Assembly (NCBI GenBank): GCA_900555225.1
Contig: USKL01000112.1
Span: forward strand, 1-5,675
Source of the DNA: an uncultured Collinsella sp.
GTDB taxonomy: Bacteria; Actinomycetota; Coriobacteriia; Coriobacteriales; Coriobacteriaceae
Length of the DNA: 5,675 nt
Reading direction: 5' to 3'
The position numbers and the translations under genes are program-made. Each line of letters opens with the position of its first letter. Positions within the stretch are counted from its first letter, which is position 1. This document shows, in pieces, positions 1 through 4,984 of this stretch. The notes beneath the pieces were generated by a model, which was not told the origin of the DNA, did not search any database, and saw only the letters and a list, made by a program, of their open reading frames with translations.

Positions 1-844
1 AGCTGATGGCATCGACGGGACAGGCCCCGATGCACTTTCCGCACCGGATGCATTCGGCATGATTGGGCGCGTGGACCACATCGACGTCCATCTGGCAAAC
101 CTTTGAGCACTTGCCGCACGAGACACATTTGCATGCATCGACCCGGATCCCCAGTAGGGACACCTTATTCATGAGCGCATAGAATGCGCCGAGTGGACAA
201 ATCCATTTGCAGAAGGGGCGGTAGAACAAAACGCTCAGCACTACCACGGCAATGAGAACGGCAAGTTTCCAAGTAAAGAGATGTCCCAACGCAGATCGAA
301 TGCCGGCATTGGCGATGGCCAGCGGAATGGCGCCCTCGAGCACACCCTGCGGACAGATGTACTTACAAAAGAACGGGTCGCCCATGCCCACGTCGTTAAC
401 CACCAAGACGGGCAGCAGCACCACGGCAAACAGCAGTACGACGTACTTGATGTACGTGAGCGGCTTGAGCTTTTTTGTGGAAAACTTTTTGCCGGGAATC
501 TTATGAAGCAGCTCCTGCAGCCAGCCAAACGGGCACAGAAAGCCGCATACAAAGCGTCCCAGCAGCACGCCGAGCAAAATGAGCGTACCGGTAACATAGT
601 AAGAAAAGTTGAACTTGGATGAACCTACCACCGACTGGAACGACCCGATGGGGCACGCACCCGATGCCGCGGGGCACGAATAGCAGTTAAGCCCAGGTAC
701 GCAGACTGTTTTTCCCGCGCCCTGATAGATGCCGCCTTTGGCAAAGTTTGGCAGGTGAATGTTGGTGACGAGCGTCGCCGCCGCCTGAATGAATCCGCGA
801 AATCGGGCCAAAACATGCGACGCAGTGTTTTCTCTTTTATCCAA
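1..844 (-). CDS. NapH-like 4Fe-4S membrane polyferredoxin (3' end off window)
   Basis: Integral membrane iron-sulfur protein of the NapH/CcoG-like group, expected to pass electrons between membrane carriers and a partner; the substrate is unknown. The 281 residues visible show, in order: C48-V-P-G-L-N-C54-Y-S-C57 ... C64-P-I-G; a membrane helix near 82-100; C100-G-F-L-C104-P-F-G-W-L-Q-E; a helix near 132-150; C160-K-Y-I-C164-P-Q-G; a helix near 192-208; C212-K-W-I-C216-P-L-G; then two ferredoxin motifs, C240xxC243xxC246xxxC250 and C265xxC268xxC271xxxC275-P. The left edge cuts the C-terminus soon after the last cluster. The chosen start is TTG 844, with GGAG about 10 nt upstream, overlapping the stop of the preceding small gene by 8 nt. 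An in-frame ATG at 892 would give a 56-nt overlap and has no better ribosome site. Family call is solid; physiological role is not known. Confidence 0.9.
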   Translation of the reverse strand, partial: MDKRENTASHVLARFRGFIQAAATLVTNIHLPNFAKGGIYQGAGKTVCVPGLNCYSCPAASGACPIGSFQSVVGSSKFNFSYYVTGTLILLGVLLGRFVCGFLCPFGWLQELLHKIPGKKFSTKKLKPLTYIKYVVLLFAVVLLPVLVVNDVGMGDPFFCKYICPQGVLEGAIPLAIANAGIRSALGHLFTWKLAVLIAVVVLSVLFYRPFCKWICPLGAFYALMNKVSLLGIRVDACKCVSCGKCSKVCQMDVDVVHAPNHAECIRCGKCIGACPVDAIS

Positions 845-983
845 TTCCGATACACTCCAAGCACAGCCTAATCGCTTTGGCCAGCACGGCATCCGCCTCG
901 CCACGCATAACGCCAAAGCACACCATGGCAATTCCGACGATCAACAAAGCGACCTGTACCACGGGTTTTACCGCTTTGAACAA
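837..983 (-). CDS. CD1871A-type CXXC-motif small membrane peptide
   Basis: A 48-residue protein: a short basic start (MFKAVK), one hydrophobic helix (about residues 8-26, PVVQVALLIVGIAMVCFGV), a conserved-looking M-R-G-E-A turn, an amphipathic stretch, and the C-terminus C41-L-E-C44-I-G-I-G. From memory, the ending CLECIGIG and the helix-RGE-CXXC layout match the short CD1871A family of CXXC peptides found in anaerobic Firmicutes and Actinomycetota; their function is not established. The start chosen is TTG 983, because the AAAGGAG ribosome site at 992-998 lies 8 nt upstream. The in-frame GTG 990-992 overlaps that site and is too close. The gene overlaps the next gene (polyferredoxin) by 8 nt, suggesting translational coupling and a joint role, possibly in membrane thiol or electron transfer (inference). 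Confidence 0.78.
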   Translation of the reverse strand: MFKAVKPVVQVALLIVGIAMVCFGVMRGEADAVLAKAIRLCLECIGIG

Positions 984-991
984 CTCGACCA

Positions 992-998
992 CTCCTTT
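992..998 (-). promoter_or_regulatory. Ribosome binding site for the CXXC peptide
   Basis: AAAGGAG on the minus strand, 8 nt before TTG 983. It decides in favour of the TTG start over the overlapping GTG. Confidence 0.65.
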
Positions 999-1061
999 CG
1001 TTACGCGACCATTGGACCATATCGACTATAAAATCCGTGTTAAGCGCGATTTGGAATGTGC

Positions 1062-1067
1062 AAGGAG
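1062..1067 (+). promoter_or_regulatory. Ribosome binding site of the response regulator
   Basis: AAGGAG six nt before ATG 1074. It fixes the start at 1074 rather than the upstream in-frame ATG at 1056, which lies in front of the ribosome site and would add MCKETV before the conserved MRILIVEDE start. Confidence 0.85.
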
Positions 1068-1073
1068 ACTGTT

Positions 1074-1748
1074 ATGCGTATTTTGATCGTCGAAGACGAG
1101 CGAGCACTGTGCGATGCAATCGCGCGCAGTTTGCGAAACTTGGCGTACAGCGTCGACTGCTGTCACGATGGACAGGAGGCGCTCGACCTGCTGGGCGTCG
1201 AAGTCTTTGACCTCGTGGTACTCGACCTCAATCTCCCCCGTATCGACGGCATGGCCGTGCTCAGGGAACTCAGGAAAACCGACTGCGAGACCAAGGTGCT
1301 GATTCTGTCCGCGCGTGGCGAAGTATCCGATAAAGTCTCTGGACTCGATGCCGGCGCCAACGATTACCTTACCAAGCCGTTTCATCTGGACGAACTTGCG
1401 GCAAGGATCCGCAGCCTTACCCTCAGGCGCTTCGCACAAAGCGACATAGTATTAACCTGCGGAAAGCTCCGCTTTGACACCAAGGCGCGCATCGCCTCCG
1501 TGGACAGCGAGGCTTTATCTCTTACGCGCAAGGAAACGGGAATCTTGGAATACCTGATGCTTAATCAGGGGCGTCCGGTAAGCCAAGAGGAGCTTATCGA
1601 GCACGTTTGGGATAGCAGCGTGAACAGCTTTAGCAACGCAATCCGCGTTCACATCTCGTCACTCCGCAAAAAGCTACGCATCGCTTTGGGATACGACCCG
1701 ATTCGCAATCGAATTGGAGAGGGCTACGTTATGGAGGATAGCGAATGA
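1074..1748 (+). CDS. OmpR/PhoB-family response regulator
   Basis: A 224-residue DNA-binding response regulator. The receiver domain (1-115) has the acidic pair E7-D8, the phospho-acceptor Asp51 in VVLDLNLP, the switch Ser79, Tyr98 and the conserved Lys101 in LTKPF. A winged-helix effector domain follows (about 128-222), with SLTRKE, the recognition-helix region SNAIRVHISSLRKKL and the C-terminal hairpin ending I-G-E-G-Y-V-M. Length is normal for the family and no key residue is missing. It is the first gene of a two-gene operon; its stop overlaps the kinase start (ATGA). It should be phosphorylated by that kinase and control promoters nearby, most simply the divergent redox gene pair and its own. 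The pair recalls VncR/VncS-type systems, but target and signal cannot be read from sequence. Confidence 0.95.
   Translation: MRILIVEDERALCDAIARSLRNLAYSVDCCHDGQEALDLLGVEVFDLVVLDLNLPRIDGMAVLRELRKTDCETKVLILSARGEVSDKVSGLDAGANDYLTKPFHLDELAARIRSLTLRRFAQSDIVLTCGKLRFDTKARIASVDSEALSLTRKETGILEYLMLNQGRPVSQEELIEHVWDSSVNSFSNAIRVHISSLRKKLRIALGYDPIRNRIGEGYVMEDSE
1733..1737 (+). promoter_or_regulatory. Ribosome binding site of the kinase, inside the regulator gene
   Basis: GGAGG within the last codons of the response regulator, 7 nt before the kinase ATG at 1745. With the ATGA stop/start overlap, it indicates coupled translation of the pair. Confidence 0.8.
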
Positions 1749-2884
1749 AAAGGCTTTCGCTGCAATGGCGCATAACGATTATGACGGCACTGCTCACGTG
1801 TGCAGCATGCGTGCTGACAAACTGCCTGGTCGGCTATACGGGCATGCGCTACATGGATGCCATCGGCAGTAACATCTCGGCCTTTAACGCAACCGGCGAA
1901 GATTCGCCCCAGGCGTTCGACCCAACGAAAGCGACCCCCGATGACAAGGTCACGATCGTCGTAAACGACGCACAGGAGTCTTTTGGCACGACAACTTGGT
2001 ACATCACGGCTGGAGTCACACTCCTTGGCGGCGTGCTGACATACTTTGTGAGCGGCCGTGCGCTCAAACCGCTACGGGATTTTGCAGCCCAGGTTGAGCG
2101 TGTGCAGCCTGACAACCTAAGCGAAATCAGACTCAGTGAAGATGTGCCCACCGAGCTACAACAATGCAGTGCCTCTTTCAACGACATGATCGCCCGTCTT
2201 GGCGAAGGGTTCTCTGCACAGCGTCAGTTTACCGGCAACGCCGCACACGAGCTGCGCACCCCGCTCGCCCTTATGCAAGTACAGATTGAACTATTCATCT
2301 CCGAGCACCCCGGTTTGCAGCCCGAAACGGCCGAGCTGCTCGGCCTGCTACAAGAACAAACCGAGCGCATGTCTCGAATGGCCAAGGTATTGCTCGAGAT
2401 GAGTGAGCTCCGCAGCGTTCCTTGCGAGGACGATGTGGAACTTGGCCCCTTGTCCGAAGAGGTCCTCACCGACCTTGCGCCACTCGCCGAAAATAAGGAC
2501 GTAACCCTCGATTGCGCCGGAGACGCTTTGACAATCGGAAGTGATACGCTCCTCTATCGGTTGCTGTTCAACCTGGCCGAAAACGCCATCCGTTACAGCC
2601 GCTCCGGCTCGACTGTCAACGTCTCCATCAGCGGCAGCGACAGCCACGTGCTCCTGCGAGTCAAAGATGAGGGCCCGGGAATACCCAAGCAGTACCGAGA
2701 GAGCATCTTCCAGCCGTTCTTTCGTCTAGACAAATCCCGCAGCAGGGCATACGGCGGCGCAGGACTCGGGCTAGCGCTTGTTTGGGAGATTGCAGCACTT
2801 CACGGTGGCACGGTAGAGGTCGAAGCAAGTTCCGAGAACGGGACCGTGATGCTCGTGACCCTCTCAAAGGGGGCCACCACGTGA
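1745..2884 (+). CDS. HAMP-containing sensor histidine kinase
   Basis: A 379-residue membrane kinase, partner of the preceding regulator. It has TM1 at about 11-30, a short extracytoplasmic domain at about 31-85, TM2 at about 86-103, and a HAMP linker at about 104-157 (ALKPLRDF ... FNDMIARL). The dimerisation/phospho-acceptor helix has H168 in FTGNAAHELRTPLAL. The ATP-binding domain has the N box (N276, N280 in FNLAENAIRYS), the G1 box D308-E-G-P-G-I-P, the F box FQPFFRLD and the G2 box GGAGLGLAL (337-345). All catalytic boxes are present and length is normal. The phospho-acceptor region resembles VncS-like kinases (recalled, not searched). Oddity: TM1 holds three cysteines, C19-A-A-C22 and C27. 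The signal is unknown; the small outer domain suggests sensing in or near the membrane. Confidence 0.95.
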   Translation: MKRLSLQWRITIMTALLTCAACVLTNCLVGYTGMRYMDAIGSNISAFNATGEDSPQAFDPTKATPDDKVTIVVNDAQESFGTTTWYITAGVTLLGGVLTYFVSGRALKPLRDFAAQVERVQPDNLSEIRLSEDVPTELQQCSASFNDMIARLGEGFSAQRQFTGNAAHELRTPLALMQVQIELFISEHPGLQPETAELLGLLQEQTERMSRMAKVLLEMSELRSVPCEDDVELGPLSEEVLTDLAPLAENKDVTLDCAGDALTIGSDTLLYRLLFNLAENAIRYSRSGSTVNVSISGSDSHVLLRVKDEGPGIPKQYRESIFQPFFRLDKSRSRAYGGAGLGLALVWEIAALHGGTVEVEASSENGTVMLVTLSKGATT

Positions 2885-2899
2885 TCCGACTGTCCAGGG

Positions 2900-3212
2900 G
2901 TCCCACTCGGCATTGCGAAACGCCTCCCAAAACTTGGACATGAGAAATGGGAGACAGTTCGCATCTATGCCGAGGACGAAGTCCTGGCGGGGATTCAGGA
3001 TGCGCAGAGGAAGCTTGCGGCAGAAAACCCCGACGGAGTCGTGACCGTCGGCGGCAACTGTATGGTGTCGCCTGCCCTCTTCGATTACCTGCACGGGAAA
3101 TACGAGAACGTTGGAATCGTCTGGATCTATGCGCATCCGGATGTATCCACGCTGAATGATGGCTACCCCAACGCTCACGCCATGGTACTTGGCAGCCTTT
3201 TGGGAGAAAGTC
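2900..3212 (+). pseudogene. Arginase/ureohydrolase-family fragment (both ends missing)
   Basis: One open frame runs from the kinase stop to 3322, but only about 2900-3205 reads like protein of the arginase/agmatinase fold: AEDEVLAGIQDAQRKLA, then VVTVGGNCMVSPALFDYLHGKY, NVGIVWIYAHPDVSTLNDGYPNAHAMVLGSLLG. The GGN-C segment matches the GGDx/GGNx metal-site region. YAHPD at 3128-3142 is the DAHxD metal-binding motif with its first Asp replaced by Tyr (TAT for GAT). Intact family members are roughly 250-300 residues. Here the N-terminal part is absent or unrecognisable, with no start codon or ribosome site in a sensible place, and the second half, including the later metal-binding DxD motif, is missing. 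It is dead or at least non-catalytic. The downstream break coincides with the end of the minus-strand fragment. Confidence 0.75.
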
Positions 3213-3533
3213 ATCCTGGTCTTCGGCGGCGAATAACGCGAATGTCCGCAGGCAGACTCCAACCTGTGCGCGGAGAAGCTAGGCGATGCAAACAAGATTC
3301 CTCGACTCGAGCATGGAGATGAATCCGTCTATCAGTCTCATCGCATACTCAGAGGAGGATGCCAGATATAGATCCCATTGGGTAAAGTCGCCGTTCATGA
3401 AGGGAATCACTGCATTGCGCTCGGCAACTCTCAAGGCACTCAGGCTTTGTTCTATTTTCTCAGCTTCTTGTTTGAACTGTTCGCTATCCAAAATGCCCCA
3501 AATGCCGGCTTCTCGACAAATCAGAAAAAGCAT
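3195..3533 (-). pseudogene. Fragment of an unidentified protein gene with an in-frame TAG
   Basis: On minus, a protein-like frame starts at ATG 3533 (preceded in frame by TAG, no ribosome site) or possibly TTG 3491 (weak GGGG upstream). It reads ...SEQFKQEAEKIEQSLSAL, RNAVIPFMNGDFTQWDLYL, YAMRLIDGFISMLESRNLVCIA, then TAG at 3279-3281. Beyond the stop, the same frame goes on in the same style: LLRAQVGVCLRTFALFAAED, QDDFL, ending about 3200 where it meets the arginase fragment. The continuous protein-like pattern through TAG suggests a nonsense mutation in a once longer gene that has also lost its 3' end. I do not recognise the family with certainty; the sequence is largely helical with a coiled-coil-like start, and it is soluble. 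It is lower in GC than the genes on its right. Confidence 0.6.
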
Positions 3534-3576
3534 TGGCTATACTGATGCGGACAGTTCCGGGAGGGGTGCAAGAGAC

Positions 3577-3583
3577 GGAAGGG
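3577..3583 (+). promoter_or_regulatory. Ribosome binding site of the PH-domain gene
   Basis: GGAAGGG five nt before ATG 3589. It supports this start over the much earlier in-frame ATG at 3286, whose added residues are only the antisense of the minus-strand fragment. Confidence 0.6.
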
Positions 3584-3588
3584 CCGTA

Positions 3589-4038
3589 ATGGGTGAGAAG
3601 GGCGAGCGGCCGGAGCGGGTGTTCCCCGGCAGGACAGACCCGTGGTTCATAGCGGCCATGGTGATTGTGGCGGGCGGTTTATCCGCGGCGTGTATCGCGT
3701 GTTTCCTGAGCTCGAGTCCCGCGCTCCTATGGGGCTGGCTCGCGCTGCTGCCCATCCCGGCCCTCGTGGCCCTGGCTGCCCTTCCCGTCCGCAGCAATCG
3801 CCTCGAGCTCTACGGCGACCGCCTCGTCGTCGTGTACGCTGGGATGCGTTCGGTGATACCCTACGCCCACGTGCGGGGCGTCCGGCGCACCAGGACGCTC
3901 TGGGCGGGGACGGCCAACTCGCTCGACCGCGTCTACATCGAGGCGCCCTACGACGGCGACGCCATCGTCTCGGTCAGAGACAACGACGCCCTCGTGGCGG
4001 AGCTGGGGCGCAGGTGCGGCCTTGGGCCCGGCGCCTGA
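3589..4038 (+). CDS. Small two-TM protein with bacterial PH-like domain
   Basis: A 149-residue protein. A charged cytoplasmic N-terminus (MGEKGERPERVFPGR) precedes two membrane helices (about 19-40 and 46-66). A soluble beta-rich domain (about 70-143) follows, with the order RLELYGDRLVVVYAGMRSVIPYAHVRGVRRT, then ANSLDRVYIEA, VSVRDNDALVAEL. This arrangement, including the 'SLDRVxI' strand and the final helix starting after VSVRD, fits the bacterial PH domain family bPH_6 (formerly DUF1200). Members are of unknown function. The frame stays open far upstream to 3286, but residues there are not protein-like in this frame. Base composition is clearly GC-richer than the left neighbours. A 37-codon ORF follows after 20 nt. 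Confidence 0.72.
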   Translation: MGEKGERPERVFPGRTDPWFIAAMVIVAGGLSAACIACFLSSSPALLWGWLALLPIPALVALAALPVRSNRLELYGDRLVVVYAGMRSVIPYAHVRGVRRTRTLWAGTANSLDRVYIEAPYDGDAIVSVRDNDALVAELGRRCGLGPGA

Positions 4039-4058
4039 CGCCCCGAAAGGAAGAGAGG

Positions 4059-4172
4059 ATGGACGTCCCGCACTGGCCCTACTGGAGGAAGTATTCCCTC
4101 GGCGGCACACAGGTCTGGTACGCGGACTGGGGCGACTGCCCCTTCGACACTGGTCTACATGAGCCCAGTTGA
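4059..4172 (+). pseudogene. 5' fragment of an unidentified gene, cut at an IS remnant
   Basis: A 37-codon ORF with a purine-rich ribosome site (AAAGGAAG about 8 nt upstream). The protein begins MDVPHWPYWRKYSLGGTQ and continues VWYADWGDCPFDTG, rich in Trp/Tyr and with a normal-looking start. The last few codons (about 4150 onwards) overlap, in another frame, the final codons of an IS3-type transposase. The ORF is therefore most simply the start of a longer gene broken by the element, with the stop at 4170-4172 supplied by IS sequence. I do not recognise the product. It may have been co-transcribed with the PH-domain gene 20 nt upstream. It could instead be a genuine tiny protein, which is less likely. 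Confidence 0.5.
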
Positions 4173-4229
4173 GTTCAGGAACGCAGGGCTGTCCCTGTAA
4201 AAAATGTTTAAGCAACCGTTGCAAATCCA
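4150..4229 (+). mobile_element. Right-end remnant of an IS3-family element
   Basis: In frame with CTG 4150 are 16 codons, LVYMSPVEFRNAGLSL, then TAA (4198-4200). This is the typical C-terminus of IS3-family (OrfB/DDE) transposases, whose proteins commonly end in the pattern LGY-x-SP-x-EFR. After the stop, 29 nt lead to ...GCAAATCCA at 4229, fitting a terminal repeat of the form 5'-TGGATTTGC...; IS3-group elements usually end TG...CA. The end holds a short odd-centred palindrome GCAAC-C-GTTGC (4212-4222). The boundary is set independently: the ABC ATPase reading stops making sense exactly here. The rest of the element (over 1 kb) and its left end are absent. Confidence 0.68.
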
Positions 4230-4525
4230 TTCTCCCGCGCAGAGAGCCCCGGGTAGGCCGAGCTCGCGTCGGGCATGTAGCCCATACGCCTCCGGGCGGC
4301 GGCAAGCCCGCGCCCGCCGCGCTCGCCGAACAGCTCAACCGAGCCCGAGCTGGGGCTGGCGGTGCCAGTGACGATACAGATGAGCGTTGACTTCCCGGCG
4401 CCGTTTTCGCCGATGAGCCCGTAGACGCGCCCCGCCTCGAGGGCGAGGTCGATGGGGCCGAGGACGGTCCTCCCGCGGTACGCCTTCGTGACCCCGTGAA
4501 GGCGGAGGGGCATGGCTGTCGTCAT
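4208..4525 (-). pseudogene. ABC transporter ATPase, truncated by the IS remnant
   Basis: This is the N-terminal part of a BcrA-like (antimicrobial peptide/drug export type) ABC ATPase. ATG 4525 has AAAGGA (4531-4536) 5 nt upstream. Residues 6-35 form the first beta strands (LRLHGVTKAYRGRTVLGPID). Walker A is G39-E-N-G-A-G-K45-S-T. The segment M81-G-Y-M-P-D corresponds to the Q-loop region, followed by YPGLSAREN. After N99 the family pattern ends and six foreign codons (GFATVA) come from the IS end, finishing at TAA 4208-4210. The ABC signature, Walker B and H-loop are all missing; a full protein would be roughly 220-310 residues. The product cannot hydrolyse ATP. It lies in the same direction as, and downstream of, the small membrane gene and the permease. 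Confidence 0.85.
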
Positions 4526-4654
4526 TGCGTTCCTTTCTCCTCGGATGGATTTTGGGTATGCGTCATGGGCCCCCGCGCGGGACGGGGAGCGAATCGACGC
4601 AGGCTCGAGGCCGGTTGGGTTGGGGTTGAGGTCCGGGTTCCACAGGCTTGCACA

Positions 4655-4678
4655 GCCCGACGGACGGGGCGTCCGGGC
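4655..4678 (-). terminator. GC-rich hairpin after the small membrane gene
   Basis: The arms GGACG/CGTCC with a 3-nt loop are extended by GCCC/GGGC across a 3-nt bulge. The hairpin lies about 10 nt past the stop at 4688 in the 162-nt gap before the ABC ATPase. There is no U-run after it, so it may slow or attenuate transcription or act only as a 3' stabiliser. Confidence 0.3.
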
Positions 4679-4687
4679 ACGCTATGC

Positions 4688-4969
4688 TTAGGGAGCGGTG
4701 GGCGCCTCCGGGGCAGCAGGGGACTCGGACGCGGTGATGCCGGAGGTGTCGACCTCGCCGATTCCGGCGAGCTGCTCGATGAGGGGGAGGCCCATCGGGT
4801 CGTCCACCTCGACGCCGCCGAGCACGATGGTGCTGTCGCGCGTGTCGATTTGGGTTGTGAACACGGCCGGGTCGAAGCCCGAAGCAATAAAGCCAATGCC
4901 CGCGAGGACAACACCCGCGGCAACGAGCCCGCCCGCCACGGCGAGGTAGATCTTCTTCGCGCTGGTCAT
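4688..4969 (-). CDS. Small single-TM protein with Pro/Ala tail
   Basis: A 93-residue protein of unknown function. Lys-rich start MTSAKK, one membrane helix (about 8-30, LAVAGGLVAAGVVLAGIGFI), then an outer domain containing FTTQIDTRDSTIVLGGVEVD and IEQLAGIGEVDTSG, and an acidic-to-Pro/Ala tail SESPAAPEAPTAP. The start is ATG 4969: AAAGGAG is 8 nt upstream, whereas the in-frame GTG at 4978 touches that ribosome site. The start is only 15 nt from the stop of the permease gene, so the two are probably one operon. The helix could also be an uncleaved signal anchor; no lipobox Cys is seen. Its position suggests an accessory of the ABC transporter or an anchored envelope protein (inference). Confidence 0.75.
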   Translation of the reverse strand: MTSAKKIYLAVAGGLVAAGVVLAGIGFIASGFDPAVFTTQIDTRDSTIVLGGVEVDDPMGLPLIEQLAGIGEVDTSGITASESPAAPEAPTAP

Positions 4970-4984
4970 GGTACTCACTCCTTT

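Larger units (their letters stand above)
984..1073. promoter_or_regulatory. Divergent intergenic promoter region
   Basis: This stretch separates the minus-strand redox pair from the plus-strand two-component operon, so both promoters should lie here. The only clear AT-rich core is TATAAAAT at 1027-1034, which could serve as a -10 box on plus (TATAAA). TATAGT on the opposite strand (about 1026-1031) could serve on minus. No well-spaced -35 box is visible for either. Two near-identical octamers, GTTACGCG (1000-1007) and GTTAAGCG (1039-1046), 39 nt apart, might be regulator sites but could be chance. Confidence 0.4.

Noticed and set aside
241..622. ORFs on both strands inside the polyferredoxin region
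   Set aside because: The third frame carries a continuous 281-residue protein with ordered cysteine motifs, so these are shadows.
1026..1439. Minus-strand 137-codon ORF opposite the response regulator
   Set aside because: It is fully antisense to a receiver domain with all key residues, and has no motif or ribosome site.
3286..3588. N-terminal extension of the PH-domain ORF to ATG 3286
   Set aside because: The extra residues are antisense to the minus-strand fragment and not protein-like; a good ribosome site precedes ATG 3589.
4184..4197. CAGGG-CTGT-CCCTG hairpin next to an A-run
   Set aside because: On plus it is followed by A residues, not T; on minus the T-run lies before the hairpin. 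It is not an intrinsic terminator and lies in the transposase codons and stop.
3727..4338. Minus-strand 203-codon ORF across the PH-domain gene
   Set aside because: Arg/Gly/Pro-rich composition without motifs, spanning a pseudogene junction; the plus-strand reading is clearly the real one.
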